A stretch of 64,000 bases of DNA from Clostridium sp. MB40-C1 (GTDB lineage: Bacteria > Bacillota > Clostridia > Clostridiales > Clostridiaceae): positions 3,772,001 to 3,836,000 of the forward strand of contig NZ_CP133189.1 of the NCBI RefSeq assembly GCF_030913655.1. The letters run 5' to 3'. Made by a program: the position numbers and the translations under genes. Shown here piece by piece: positions 17,721 to 26,880 of the stretch. Position 1 is the stretch's first letter. Every line of letters begins with the position of its first letter. The notes beneath the pieces are model-generated. The model was not told the DNA's origin, searched no databases, and was given only the letters and a program-made list of their open reading frames with translations.

Positions 17721-18671
17721 GTGTATATAGGAGTTGATTTAGGAGGAACTAATATAGCGGTTGGAATAGTAGATGAAAAAGGTAATTTAAAATATCAGGG
17801 CAGTACTCCAACTAAAAGAGAAAGGCAACCTAATGAAATAATAGGAGATATAAAGAGATTAATCCTTAAGGTTATAGATGAGTATGGTATATCTAAAAAT
17901 GATATAAAGGCAATAGGAATAGGAATCCCTGGACTTGCCGATAAAAACACAGGAAAGGTTATATATTGTGTAAATCTTAATTGGACTAATATACCTTTAA
18001 AGGAGCCCCTAGAAGAGGAATTAGGAATACCTGTTTATATAGATAATGATGCGACATTAGCTGGACTAGGAGAATATGAGGCTGGAGTTATGAAAGGGGC
18101 TGAAAGCGGAGTTTTTATAACATTAGGAACTGGTGTAGGTGGAGGAATAGTTATAAATGGTCGTATAAATTCAGGATTTAATGGAGTTGGATCAGAAATA
18201 GGACATATGGTTGTAGGGGAAAATTACTATGATTGTAGTTGTGGTAAAAATGGATGCTTAGAGACTTTTTGTTCAGCTACAGCTTTAATTAATTATACAA
18301 AAAAACTTATAATTGAAGAAAATTATAAAACAATAATAATGGATAAAATAAATGGAAATTTAGATGATTTAGAAGGAAAAATAATATTTGAAGCTGCATT
18401 TGAAGAAGATGAAATTGCAAATAAAGCAGTTAATAGGCTTATCAAATATTTAGGAATTGGTATAGTTAATTTAATATGTATAATGGATCCTCAAATATTT
18501 GTTATAGGTGGAGGACTTTCTAAAGCTGGGAACTTTCTTTTGGAAAAACTGAGAGAAGAGGTCTCTAAGAATAGATTTTATAAATCTCTTCCAATAGGAA
18601 AAATAGTTTTAGCTAAGTTAGGAAACGAAGCTGGTATTATTGGTGCAGCTATGCTTCCTAAACAATATTGA
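17721..18671 (+). CDS. glcK: ROK-family glucokinase
   Basis: The 316-residue protein has the ROK kinase signature: the phosphate loop DLGGTNIAVGIV at the N-terminus, GIGIPG, NDATLAGLGEYEAG (catalytic Asp), TLGTGVGGGIV, EIGHMVV and the zinc-binding CSCGKNGCLE motif. It should phosphorylate glucose (or another hexose) with ATP in the cytosol at the entry of glycolysis. The start is GTG at 17721, seven bases after AAGGAGG; an overlapping out-of-frame ATG at 17719 ends after three codons. There is no DNA-binding N-terminus, so this is a kinase and not a ROK repressor. Confidence 0.92.
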   Translation: MYIGVDLGGTNIAVGIVDEKGNLKYQGSTPTKRERQPNEIIGDIKRLILKVIDEYGISKNDIKAIGIGIPGLADKNTGKVIYCVNLNWTNIPLKEPLEEELGIPVYIDNDATLAGLGEYEAGVMKGAESGVFITLGTGVGGGIVINGRINSGFNGVGSEIGHMVVGENYYDCSCGKNGCLETFCSATALINYTKKLIIEENYKTIIMDKINGNLDDLEGKIIFEAAFEEDEIANKAVNRLIKYLGIGIVNLICIMDPQIFVIGGGLSKAGNFLLEKLREEVSKNRFYKSLPIGKIVLAKLGNEAGIIGAAMLPKQY

Positions 18672-18775
18672 TATTTAGACATGTTTTAAGAATTTGAGAT
18701 TATGCAATGTACTTAGGTATGAAAATATAATGTAATTAATATATTTATTATGATAACAATTGCTAGGGTGATTAA

Positions 18776-19105
18776 TTGGGACATAGAAAAGTAATTCAGA
18801 GTTATTACAATGATGTGAATAATCTTGCTGATTTATTAGGAAAATTAGTTAATTCATATAGATTACTTGTAGGTGGTGCAGATGAACTAAACAAGATAGC
18901 TTTATCTAGAAAAAGTGATGTTAAAGATGCACTTAAAAGAGCTGATAAATTAGGAGATATTATAGATAAGGTAATAAAAGATTTAGATGAAGCTTCTTTT
19001 TATTATGGTGAATATTGCAGCATTAAATCTAATATAATGAAAGAAAAAATACATGTGGATAATATTTTAACTGAAATAGATGAAGAATTAAAATTTAAAG
19101 AATAA
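18776..19105 (+). CDS. conserved-looking hypothetical coiled-coil protein
   Basis: I do not recognise this 109-residue protein. It is all-helical by composition (HRKVIQSYYNDVNNLADLLG, KSDVKDALKRADKLGDIIDK) with heptad-like Leu/Ile spacing and no membrane segment or signal. The start is TTG (18776) after AGGGTGATT. It is followed by a terminator shared with the convergent pssA. The coding statistics match the neighbours, so it is likely real. Confidence 0.65.
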   Translation: MGHRKVIQSYYNDVNNLADLLGKLVNSYRLLVGGADELNKIALSRKSDVKDALKRADKLGDIIDKVIKDLDEASFYYGEYCSIKSNIMKEKIHVDNILTEIDEELKFKE

Positions 19106-19134
19106 TATATATTTTTATTGAGTCAAAAAATAAA

Positions 19135-19166
19135 AAAAAAGTGTGAAGTGAAATCACACTTTTTTC
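19135..19166. terminator. bidirectional terminator
   Basis: AAAAGTGTGA (19137-19146) pairs with TCACACTTTT (19154-19163), with A-runs on the left and T-runs on the right. The right arm contains the pssA stop codon. Confidence 0.85.
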
Positions 19167-19675
19167 ATTCTTATTTTACTAACCATTAAATAAGATAGTA
19201 CAATCATAAGAATAGCAGTTCTAACAATATAAGATGTGTAATTAATAGTAAAGAAACAATATATTGCTAATAACATACCTGCTAAAGTTATAGGTATTCC
19301 CATAAATTCTCCGTCAAAGTTTGAACAATTAAATCTAGCAAGTCTGTATGCACCACATAGTGGAAATACTAAAACAAGAAGATATCCATTTAGTCCTAAG
19401 GATATAAGATCATATAAATTAAAAGCTAATAAAGCAGGTGCAACACCAAAGGAAACTAAATCTGCTAAAGAATCTAATTCTTTTCCAAGATCACTAGATA
19501 CATCTAGATACCTAGCAATTCGACCATCATATCTGTCCATAACACTTGCTAATAAAATGAATACACAAGACAATCTATAATCCCCATTAAATGTCATTAT
19601 TAATGATATAAGTCCGCAACAAAGATTACCTAAGGTAAAAGCATTTGGTAGTGCTTTTTTTGTTATTTTTGCCAT
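19154..19675 (-). CDS. pssA: CDP-diacylglycerol-serine O-phosphatidyltransferase
   Basis: The 173-residue integral membrane protein carries the CDP-alcohol phosphotransferase signature DG-x2-AR-x8-G-x3-D-x3-D (residues DGRIARYLDVSSDLGKELDS LAD, from about position 49). Several hydrophobic segments follow. It makes phosphatidylserine from CDP-diacylglycerol and serine. The short length and the start KKALPNAFTLGNLCCG are typical of Gram-positive PssA. ATG start after GGGGTGAT. The neighbouring psd decarboxylase gene is not in this window. Confidence 0.9.
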   Translation of the reverse strand: MAKITKKALPNAFTLGNLCCGLISLIMTFNGDYRLSCVFILLASVMDRYDGRIARYLDVSSDLGKELDSLADLVSFGVAPALLAFNLYDLISLGLNGYLLVLVFPLCGAYRLARFNCSNFDGEFMGIPITLAGMLLAIYCFFTINYTSYIVRTAILMIVLSYLMVSKIRMKKV

Positions 19676-19879
19676 TATTGTATCACCCCTAAAAATACTT
19701 TAAAATTTTATAAAAATAATTAGTATATTTGTATAGATAAAAGATAAAAATATACATTTATATAATTATATATTATTTTACATAAATAATTAAGTATAAA
19801 AATTAAAATTTAAAAAAAATTAATATTTATAATAGAAAACATTTCAACTGGTTAGAATAAATTTAGGAGGTGTATTGGG

Positions 19880-20311
19880 ATGAAAATTAAAGATATAATG
19901 ACTAAGACAGTAGCAAGTGTAAATCCTGAAGATTCTGTAGAACGTGCAGCTAAGGTTATGAGAGAATATAACATAGGCGCTATTCCAGTATGTAATGGAG
20001 AAGAAGTTGTTGGAATATTGACAGATAGAGATATTGTACTTCGTTCTTCTGCTGATGGGCAAAATGCAAATAATCAAAAGGTTAGAGGGATTATGAGCTC
20101 AAATCCAGTTTTAGGTACACCAGATATGGAAGTTAAAGATGCTGCCAGAATAATGAGTGAAAGACAAATTAGAAGGTTACCTATAATTGAAAATAGAAAT
20201 TTAGTTGGTATGGTATCCTTAGGTGATATAGCAGTTCAGCCGCATGCAGATAGTGAAGCTGGAAAGGCTTTAACTAATATATCAGAACCATGCAGCCCTG
20301 AGTTATCATAA
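19880..20311 (+). CDS. CBS-domain protein
   Basis: The 143-residue protein is a tandem CBS pair only (about 7-60 and 72-125; IMTKTVASVNPEDSVERAA, GIMSSNPVLGTPDMEVKDAA, IVGILTDRDIV-type strands), close to the YhcV/YrbF type of small CBS proteins. Such pairs bind adenine nucleotides or other ligands; the partner is unknown. AGGAGGTG lies before ATG. A terminator follows at 20382. It has no close operon neighbour. Confidence 0.88.
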   Translation: MKIKDIMTKTVASVNPEDSVERAAKVMREYNIGAIPVCNGEEVVGILTDRDIVLRSSADGQNANNQKVRGIMSSNPVLGTPDMEVKDAARIMSERQIRRLPIIENRNLVGMVSLGDIAVQPHADSEAGKALTNISEPCSPELS

Positions 20312-20381
20312 CTTAAAAGTTATGTTTAATTAGACTATTAATAAAAAGTCAATTCTAAAATACTAAATACAGTTTAATAGT

Positions 20382-20420
20382 AAAGAACAGTAATATATTT
20401 TAGAGTATTACTGTTCTTTT
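20382..20420 (+). terminator. terminator after CBS gene
   Basis: AAAGAACAGTAAT (20382-20394) pairs with ATTACTGTTCTTT (20407-20419), followed by T residues. The rest of the 20312-20587 gap shows nothing more than A/T-rich sequence. Confidence 0.8.
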
Positions 20421-20587
20421 AAGTTATTTATGGCATATTTGGTTTGAATTTTATTCTATTGTAAAGTATATTTATTTATGGGGATAATAGATTAAGTTAA
20501 TAATATATGTTGTTAAATAATTTATTTCTTTATGAATTCAATCTAAATAATAAATTTTAAAAAAAGTAGAGTAAATAGGAGGCAAAT

Positions 20588-21472
20588 ATGGATAAAGTTA
20601 AGTTTATATATAATCCTTATTCTGGAGAAAATACAATTCTAGATAATATTGATACGGTAATTAGGGTACATCAAAAATATGATTATTTAGTTGTTCCTTT
20701 CAGAATAGGTAAGGACTTTGAACTCATAGATGCCTTTAGAGATATAGATGAGAGCTATAAGTATGTATTAATAGCAGGGGGAGATGGAACTGTAGACAAT
20801 GTAGTAAATGTAATAAAAAAATTACAAATAGATATTCCTATTGCTATACTTCCAGTAGGAACTGCTAATGATTTTGCAAAATTTATTGGTATGCCATCTA
20901 ATATAGAAAAAGCTTGCGAGCAAATATTAGAAAGTGAGCCTTGTGAATTAGATTTAGGAAAAGTAAATGATAAATATTTTATAAATGTAGCTAGTACAGG
21001 ATTATTTACTGATGTATCTCAAAAGACAGATGAAAACCTTAAAAATACTATAGGAAAACTTGCTTATTATGTAAAAGGAATTGAACAGATACCTAACTTT
21101 AGAAAATTGAATGTAAAAGTAACCTCAGAAAATATGGTTTTCGAGGGAGATATGTATTTGATTTTAGTATTTAATGGGCAGACAGCGGGAAATTTTAAAT
21201 TAGCATATAAGGCTGATGCGTCAGATGGGTTACTAGATGTTATAATTGTAAAAGCGGGGATGATAAAAGATATAATAACTTTATTTATAAAAATGTTAAG
21301 AAGCGAGCATCTTGAAGATTTTAAAGGATTAATTTATTTCAAAACCGATAAACTTGAAATAGAATGTTATGAAGATATATTAACGGATATAGATGGGGAA
21401 AGAGGACCAGATTTCCCTCTTACAATAGAATGTATAAAAGGTGGATTAAAAGTTTTAGGAATAATAAAGTAA
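20588..21472 (+). CDS. diacylglycerol/lipid kinase (YegS/DgkB family)
   Basis: The 294-residue cytosolic protein has the catalytic signature of the diacylglycerol/sphingosine kinase family: an N-terminal NPYSGE motif, GGDGTVDNVVN (about residue 63) and LPVGTANDFAK (about residue 91), and a C-terminal beta-sandwich domain with DGERGPDFPL. It should phosphorylate diacylglycerol or a related lipid. AGGAGG lies before ATG. It may be cotranscribed with the small membrane protein 73 bp downstream. Confidence 0.88.
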   Translation: MDKVKFIYNPYSGENTILDNIDTVIRVHQKYDYLVVPFRIGKDFELIDAFRDIDESYKYVLIAGGDGTVDNVVNVIKKLQIDIPIAILPVGTANDFAKFIGMPSNIEKACEQILESEPCELDLGKVNDKYFINVASTGLFTDVSQKTDENLKNTIGKLAYYVKGIEQIPNFRKLNVKVTSENMVFEGDMYLILVFNGQTAGNFKLAYKADASDGLLDVIIVKAGMIKDIITLFIKMLRSEHLEDFKGLIYFKTDKLEIECYEDILTDIDGERGPDFPLTIECIKGGLKVLGIIK

Positions 21473-21545
21473 AAAATGTGAATAAATACGTCCTCTACAA
21501 AATAATTATTAATAACATCAATAATTTTTGTGGAGAAGATAAATT

Positions 21546-22202
21546 TTGAAAATCTATATTTATTTTGGTTTATTAATTATTGTTAGTGTTTTAATATTTA
21601 GAAATTTAAGAATTAATAAGGTATATTCACCTTTTAAAATAAAGGTTTTATGTAGCTGCGTTTTAGTGGGAATGTTATTGAGGTATATATCCTTATTTTT
21701 TATGCTTATAGTACAGAATATAGAATATTTGTACTTATTAAAGTCAGTGTATTTTTTAAATTTTATTACTATACCTATAACGGCTTTAATTGTATTGTAT
21801 ATAGTGATTAGAAGAGATAAAATTAATTTTTCTTATGCCTTTTTTATTAGTGCAATAATATGTGTATTATATGGTTTATTGATTTATATATTTTCTATTA
21901 ATATAAATACCGATTTTATTTGTGGATACTATATGAATTTTATAAACATTGAATATGTATATGTTTTTTATATGATAATTTTTGTGGTTGGAATAATAGT
22001 AGCTTTAAATTTTTATAATAAGACTATTTATAAAATAGGAGTAATTTTGTTTATTATTTCTTCTAGTGCTTTGGTGATAGAATTTTTGTTTAGTTTAATA
22101 GGTAAGGGTATTTTTGTAACACCTGTAATAAGTGATTTTTTATGGATGGGATCTTTAAATTATGCTCTACAGAAATTAAATAAAGCTAATAAAACCAGGT
22201 AG
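21546..22202 (+). CDS. hypothetical integral membrane protein
   Basis: I do not recognise the family. The 218-residue protein has about seven hydrophobic segments, starting at the N-terminus (IYFGLLIIVSVLIF) and spread to about residue 200, with a short basic tail ending KANKTR. The topology resembles the sensor part of 7-TM proteins but no catalytic domain follows. Start TTG 21546 after GGAGAAG. The last codons and stop lie in a hairpin shared with the convergent YgiQ gene. Confidence 0.6.
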   Translation: MKIYIYFGLLIIVSVLIFRNLRINKVYSPFKIKVLCSCVLVGMLLRYISLFFMLIVQNIEYLYLLKSVYFLNFITIPITALIVLYIVIRRDKINFSYAFFISAIICVLYGLLIYIFSININTDFICGYYMNFINIEYVYVFYMIIFVVGIIVALNFYNKTIYKIGVILFIISSSALVIEFLFSLIGKGIFVTPVISDFLWMGSLNYALQKLNKANKTR

Positions 22203-22230
22203 ATATTAACTACCTGGTTTTATTAGCTTT
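22182..22230. terminator. 21-bp inverted-repeat terminator that encodes the same C-terminus on both strands
   Basis: AAAGCTAATAAAACCAGGTAG (22182-22202) pairs with its exact complement at 22210-22230, leaving a 7-base loop. Each arm ends in a TAG stop: one for the membrane protein, the other for the YgiQ gene. Because the arms are in the same frame relative to each gene, both proteins end in the peptide KANKTR. Confidence 0.9.
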
Positions 22231-24216
22231 ATTTTTGCTATGTGATTTTGAGTGGAACTTATTTTTATTAGGTTTAGGTGTACTTTTTTTATTTATTTTG
22301 GATTTGTTTTCAGTACTATATTCAAAATTATTTTTTTTATCACTTTGAGTGTTACTTTTTTTATTCACTTTATTGCTACTGTTGTTAGTGTGTATTTTAC
22401 CTTTTTTATTTTTAGGTGGATAAGGAGGTATTAAGCAATTACTGCCAAAACCTATTAAATCTTCCCTATGAGCTTTTATTAAAGCTTTTTTTACTAAATT
22501 ATAGTTTTCAGGAATACTAAATTGTAAGAGAGCTCTTTGCATAGATTTCTCTTCAAAAGTTTTTGGTATATACACATTTTCACCAGTAAGAGGGTTAATA
22601 CCAGTATAATACATTGCAGTTGAAAGACTTCCTGGAGTTGGATAAAAGTCTTGAACTTGCTCTGGAGTATGCCCCATATTTTTTATGTAAATGGCTAGTT
22701 CAATAGCAATATTTAAATCACTGCCGGGATGGCTGGATATTAAGTAAGGTACTAAAAATTGTTTTTTATCCAGTTTTTTATTTATTTCAAAATATGTTTT
22801 TTCAAACTTTTCATATACACTATTTTTAGGTTTCCCCATTAATTTAAGAACTTTATCATTTATATGCTCTGGAGCAACTTTTAATTGACCACTAATATGA
22901 TGCTCACATAATTCACGAAAGAAAGTAGTATCTTTATCTTCCACTAGATAATCGAAGCGTATACCTGAACGTATAAATACCTTTTTTATATTAGGTAGTT
23001 TCCTTATTTTTCGTAGTAAATCTAAATATTCCCTATGATTAGCTTTTAAGTTTTTACACGGAGTAGGGAAAAGACATTGTCTATTTTTACATACTCCTTT
23101 TTCTTTTTGTTTCTCACAAGCTGTGTGTCTAAAATTTGCAGTAGGACCTCCAACATCGTGGATATATCCCTTAAAATCCTTTAATGTAGTTAAAAGTTTT
23201 GCTTCTTCAATTACAGAATTTTGGCTTCTATGTTGAATAGTCCTTCCCTGGTGAAAGTTTAGCGCGCAGAAAGAGCAACCACCAAAACATCCTCTGTGAC
23301 TAGTTATAGAAAATTTAACTTCACGAATGGCCGGTATTCCGCCCTTTGATTCATATGTAGGATGATATGTTCGAGTGTAGGGAAAGTTATAAACAACATC
23401 CATTTCTTCTTCAGTTAACGGAACTTGAGGTTTGTTTTGTACGATATATCTATTGTCATGCTTTTGTACAATATTTTTTCCATTAATACTGTCTTGTTCA
23501 AGGTATTCTAATTTAAAACTTTCAGCAAAAGCTTTTGTGTTTTCTACACATTCTTCAAAAGAAGGAACTTCGATATAATCATCTACATTTTCTAATGTAT
23601 TTGTTGCGTAAACTGTTCCACGTACATTAGTTATATTTTTAATATTCATCCCATATTTCAGCAGATTGGCTATTTGAGAAACGGTTTTTTCTCCCATACC
23701 ATAAATTAATAAATCTGCTTTAGAATCTATTAAAATGCTACGTCTAAGTTTATTGTCCCAATAATCATAATGTACAAAGCGGCGAAGACTAGCTTCAATA
23801 CCACCTATAATTATAGGAACTCCTTTATATGCCTGACGAGCTTTGCTACAATAGGATATTACTGCTCTATCTGGCCTATGACCAATTTCTCCACCGGGTG
23901 AAAATAAGTCGGTATTTCTTTTTTTCTTAGCAGCAGTATAATGATTAACCATTGAATCCATATTGCCTGAATTTATTAGAAATGCATATTTAGGTTCTCC
24001 AAGGACTCTAAAGGCTTCAACATCATTCCAATTAGGTTGTGCTATAACTCCTACTGTAAAACCCTCATATTCAAGAGTACGTCCAATAATAGCAGTTCCA
24101 AAAGAAGGATGATCCACATATGCATCGCCTGTTATTATAATAAAATCTAATTGTTCTATATTTCTTTCTTTTAAATCTTGTTTAGTGATGGGTAAAAATT
24201 TGTTATTTAATTTCAT
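22210..24216 (-). CDS. YgiQ-family radical SAM protein
   Basis: The 668-residue protein matches the YgiQ family: an N-terminal domain ([31 protein letters not shown]), a radical SAM core with the cluster motif [10 protein letters not shown] (CxxxCxxC), [13 protein letters not shown] and [20 protein letters not shown], and DUF3362-like C-terminal sequence. A 60-residue Lys/Asn/Ser-rich tail follows. It should hold a [4Fe-4S] cluster and cleave SAM; the substrate is unknown. I start at ATG 24216 (MKLNNKFLP) after GGAGG. The upstream in-frame extension to 24276 has no ribosome binding site. Confidence 0.92.
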   Translation of the reverse strand: MKLNNKFLPITKQDLKERNIEQLDFIIITGDAYVDHPSFGTAIIGRTLEYEGFTVGVIAQPNWNDVEAFRVLGEPKYAFLINSGNMDSMVNHYTAAKKKRNTDLFSPGGEIGHRPDRAVISYCSKARQAYKGVPIIIGGIEASLRRFVHYDYWDNKLRRSILIDSKADLLIYGMGEKTVSQIANLLKYGMNIKNITNVRGTVYATNTLENVDDYIEVPSFEECVENTKAFAESFKLEYLEQDSINGKNIVQKHDNRYIVQNKPQVPLTEEEMDVVYNFPYTRTYHPTYESKGGIPAIREVKFSITSHRGCFGGCSFCALNFHQGRTIQHRSQNSVIEEAKLLTTLKDFKGYIHDVGGPTANFRHTACEKQKEKGVCKNRQCLFPTPCKNLKANHREYLDLLRKIRKLPNIKKVFIRSGIRFDYLVEDKDTTFFRELCEHHISGQLKVAPEHINDKVLKLMGKPKNSVYEKFEKTYFEINKKLDKKQFLVPYLISSHPGSDLNIAIELAIYIKNMGHTPEQVQDFYPTPGSLSTAMYYTGINPLTGENVYIPKTFEEKSMQRALLQFSIPENYNLVKKALIKAHREDLIGFGSNCLIPPYPPKNKKGKIHTNNSSNKVNKKSNTQSDKKNNFEYSTENKSKINKKSTPKPNKNKFHSKSHSKNKANKTR

Positions 24217-24355
24217 AAAAAATATACCTCCAAATCTAGTAATAATATTAACATAAGGAAGAAAAATTATAAACAATAGAAAAATGTTGCGATGTAAATT
24301 TATTTTGTTGCATTTTCAACAAAGTATAATATAATTTATAGTAGGAGACGAAATA

Positions 24356-24463
24356 TTGAGCAGTCTTTTAGAAAAACTAAAGCATGCTAAAACAAGATTA
24401 GTTTTAGCTAAAAATCTAAAAGGCTTTTTTGTCTTGAAAAGAGGTGGAATTAATGGAAGGTGA
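24356..24463 (+). CDS. candidate 35-residue small protein or leader peptide
   Basis: TTG 24356 follows AGGAGA (24343-24348) and a TATAAT at 24325-24330, and opens a frame of 35 codons ending in TGA at 24461. The product is basic and amphipathic (SSLLEKLKHAKTRLVLAKN, then GFFVLKRGGINGR). The DNA from 24366 to 24431 also forms a hairpin (CTTTTAGA/TCTAAAAG outer stem) followed by a T-run, so the region could be an attenuator for the gene downstream. No family recognised. Confidence 0.35.
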   Translation: MSSLLEKLKHAKTRLVLAKNLKGFFVLKRGGINGR

Positions 24464-24507
24464 TCCCCTTAGTCGGAGGTCAAACAAAAATTTAAAACTG
24501 AATATGG

Positions 24508-24710
24508 TGTATAGAGGAAGATTTTTTACAAAGTTTAGAGTTTACAGTTTAGAGTTTATAGATTTATTAGTTAGATTAAATTTCTATATTTTGTTTAAAT
24601 ATAGAATACATTTAAAATATAAGCTTAAAATGTAATTGATAAAACTGTGATTTAGACTGTAAATTGTAAACTGTAAACTGTAAACTTTGCATGGGGTTCC
24701 TCTATATACA
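24508..24710. repeat. 203-bp quasi-palindrome with GTTTACA-type heptads
   Basis: TGTATAGAGGAAG (24508) is complementary to GGTTCCTCTATATACA (24695-24710). Inside this, AAAGTTTAGAGTTTACAGTTTAGAG (broken into heptads GTTTAGA/GTTTACA, 24530-24561) faces ACTGTAA/ATTGTAA/ACTGTAA heptads (24655-24687), and a further small hairpin lies at 24581-24607. A 60-codon open frame (24453-24635) crosses the left half but is probably not a real gene. The element ends immediately before the AAGGAGG of the MgtE-like gene. Confidence 0.65.
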
Positions 24711-24725
24711 AAAGGAGGAATGTCC

Positions 24726-25988
24726 ATGAAGAAACTTAATAGTTTTTATTTAAGTGAGATACTACACAGGAGCGTTTACGACGAGTACAATGATTGTATA
24801 GGTAAGTTGAGCGACATTTATGTAACTACAGGAGATGTATACCCTAAAGCCATAGGATATAAGATTAAAAAAGGTAGTGAGATTTCTCATTATGAATTTA
24901 GAAATATTGAATTTTATGATGATAATGGAAGGATATATATTAAGGTGAGAATGGTTAAGGACATAATACCAAGGGCATACTCATATTTATTATCTAAAAA
25001 CCTTCTTGATAAACAGATTGTAGACGTTAATGGGAAAAAAGTAGTAAGAGTTAATGACTTAAGGATAGCTGATATATGTGGAGAAATTAGGGTTATAGCT
25101 GTTGAAACAGGTATTTTGGCTTTAAGTAGACGTTACAACATGGATAAAATTGTTAAGGTGATATTTAAACTACTACACAAGGCGCCACATGATAAAGTAA
25201 TTATGTGGGATGATGTTGAGTCTTTAGAGATGGTAGAGGATGGTTTAAAAATTTCTGTGCCTTATAGAAAAATATCGGAACTCCATCCAGCAGATATTGC
25301 AGATATTTTAGAGGAAGTAGACTTAAAGTATAGAAATAAGATATTTGAAAGTTTAGATGAGCATTTAGCAGCAGATACTTTAGAAGAGATAGATCCTGAA
25401 ATTCAGGCAGATATTTTAGAAACACTTAGTCAGTCTAAGGTTGTAGATATTTTAAATAACATGTCTAATGATGAAATTGCAGATGTTCTGGAAGAGTTGG
25501 ACGAGGAAACAGCAGAAAAGTTTCTTATTAATCTGGAAAGTGAAGATGAGGAGAAGGTAAGAGATCTTATGAAGTATGAAGATGAAGCTGTAGGAAGTAT
25601 AATGAGTACAGAATATTTATCTTTTAATTTAAATATTACTGCAGGAGAAACTCTAGAACTTTTAAAGGAAATAAAACCTGAAGGTAGGATATGTCATTAT
25701 ATATATATAGTTGATCAGAATGAGAGATTGGAAGGGGTTATATCATTTAATGAGATTGTTTTTTCAGATTATAATCTAAAGTTAAGGGATATAATGCAAA
25801 GAGAAGTAATTAAATTAAATGATGACGAAAATTTAGAGAGTGCTATAAGGAAATTTATTAAATATGATTTTATTAATATACCTGTTGTTGATGAAGATGA
25901 CAAATTTCAAGGTATTGTAATTATCAATGATATTATTGAAGAATTATTTTCAGAAAAGTTTAAGAAAAAATTTAAAAGAGCTGTTTAG
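24726..25988 (+). CDS. MgtE-like PRC-barrel/MgtE-N/CBS protein without membrane domain
   Basis: The 420-residue protein has two PRC-barrel-like beta-rich segments (about 1-140), the MgtE N-terminal helical domain (about 190-290; LHPADIADILEEVD, LLSKMSNDEIADVL-type repeats) and a CBS pair (about 295-415; AVGSIMSTEYLSFN, MQREVIKLNDDENLE). Full MgtE Mg channels carry a five-helix membrane domain after the CBS pair; here the protein stops with a basic tail. This suggests a soluble Mg or nucleotide sensor, possibly for another transporter. Start ATG 24726 lies seven bases after GGAGG. A terminator follows at 26001. Confidence 0.82.
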   Translation: MKKLNSFYLSEILHRSVYDEYNDCIGKLSDIYVTTGDVYPKAIGYKIKKGSEISHYEFRNIEFYDDNGRIYIKVRMVKDIIPRAYSYLLSKNLLDKQIVDVNGKKVVRVNDLRIADICGEIRVIAVETGILALSRRYNMDKIVKVIFKLLHKAPHDKVIMWDDVESLEMVEDGLKISVPYRKISELHPADIADILEEVDLKYRNKIFESLDEHLAADTLEEIDPEIQADILETLSQSKVVDILNNMSNDEIADVLEELDEETAEKFLINLESEDEEKVRDLMKYEDEAVGSIMSTEYLSFNLNITAGETLELLKEIKPEGRICHYIYIVDQNERLEGVISFNEIVFSDYNLKLRDIMQREVIKLNDDENLESAIRKFIKYDFINIPVVDEDDKFQGIVIINDIIEELFSEKFKKKFKRAV

Positions 25989-26000
25989 CAAAGTGTTTAA

Positions 26001-26040
26001 AGTGGAAGATTAAGTAGGCTTAATTTTCCACTGATTTTTT
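26001..26040 (+). terminator. terminator after MgtE-like gene
   Basis: AGTGGAAGATTAAG (26001-26014) pairs with CTTAATTTTCCACT (26019-26032, one G-T pair) before a T-run. Confidence 0.85.
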
Positions 26041-26118
26041 TTGTGTATTTTTATCAAAGCTGCACAAAATAAATATAAGTATATTGCTTAATTTATTTTT
26101 AGGAGGTGTAGCTATAGT

Positions 26119-26829
26119 ATGATAAAAGATTTGAAAGTTAAAAGGATATGCATTTTAATAATGTCAATAATGTTTACATATGTTGTTTTGACAGAATGTA
26201 TTTATCCTTATTTTAATTCTATAAATGTAGTGAGTTATCAATATGGATCAAAAGGGGAGGTAGTAAAAGAAATTCAAAAGAGATTAAAGAATTGGGGTTA
26301 TTACAATAATGGTGCGGATGGTATTTATGGATATAATACCTTTTTAGCTGTAAAGGAATTTCAAAGAAAAAATGGGCTTGCAGTTGATGGTGTAGCAGGA
26401 GACAGAACTTTAGCAGCATTGGGAATAAATCCTAATAGTGTATCTCCAACATCGAAGCCATCTAGCTCAGCCAATAATAGTCAAGATGTACTTCTTCTTG
26501 CACGGCTTATTAATGGTGAAGCAAGGGGAGAACCTTATGAGGGACAGGTTGCTGTAGGTGCTGTAGTATTAAATAGAGTGAGAAATTCTAAATTTCCATC
26601 TACTGTTGCTGGGGTAATCTATCAACCAGGAGCTTTTACTGCTATAGTAGATGGTCAAATACATGCTAATCTAGAGCAAAATTCAATTAAGGCTGCCAAA
26701 GATGCTTTGAATGGATGGGATCCATCAGGTGGGGCTATATATTATTTTAATCCTGCAACAGCTACTAGTTCGTGGATTTGGTCAAGACCTCTTATTAAGA
26801 TTATAGGTAAACATAGATTTTGCAGATAA
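26119..26829 (+). CDS. sleB: spore cortex-lytic enzyme, SleB type
   Basis: The 236-residue protein has an N-terminal membrane or signal segment (about 8-33), a peptidoglycan-binding domain (about 40-100; GSKGEVVKEIQKRLKNWGYY, GIYGYNTFLAVKEFQ) and the SleB/CwlJ hydrolase domain (about 125-236) with ARLINGEARGEPYEGQVAVG, which holds the catalytic Glu. It should cleave cortex muramic-delta-lactam peptidoglycan at germination. The length is normal for SleB. The partner ypeB is not adjacent. AGGAGGTG lies before ATG. Expression in the forespore under sigma-G is expected from the family; I do not see a clear promoter. Confidence 0.9.
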   Translation: MIKDLKVKRICILIMSIMFTYVVLTECIYPYFNSINVVSYQYGSKGEVVKEIQKRLKNWGYYNNGADGIYGYNTFLAVKEFQRKNGLAVDGVAGDRTLAALGINPNSVSPTSKPSSSANNSQDVLLLARLINGEARGEPYEGQVAVGAVVLNRVRNSKFPSTVAGVIYQPGAFTAIVDGQIHANLEQNSIKAAKDALNGWDPSGGAIYYFNPATATSSWIWSRPLIKIIGKHRFCR

Positions 26830-26845
26830 ATTATATAAAAACATG

Positions 26846-26874
26846 TTGACAATTAATTAGGATATTCATATAAT
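26846..26874 (+). promoter_or_regulatory. sigma-A promoter of cysE T-box
   Basis: TTGACA (26846-26851) and TATAAT (26869-26874) are both perfect with a 17-bp spacer. Transcription should begin near 26881, at the start of the T-box leader. Confidence 0.92.
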
Positions 26875-26880
26875 ATAAAT

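Noticed and set aside
24453-24635. 60-codon open frame starting MEGDPLSRRSNK
   Set aside because: It has a ribosome-binding-like sequence, but more than half of it is encoded by the left arm of the palindrome and it overlaps the end of another candidate frame; coding is not supported.
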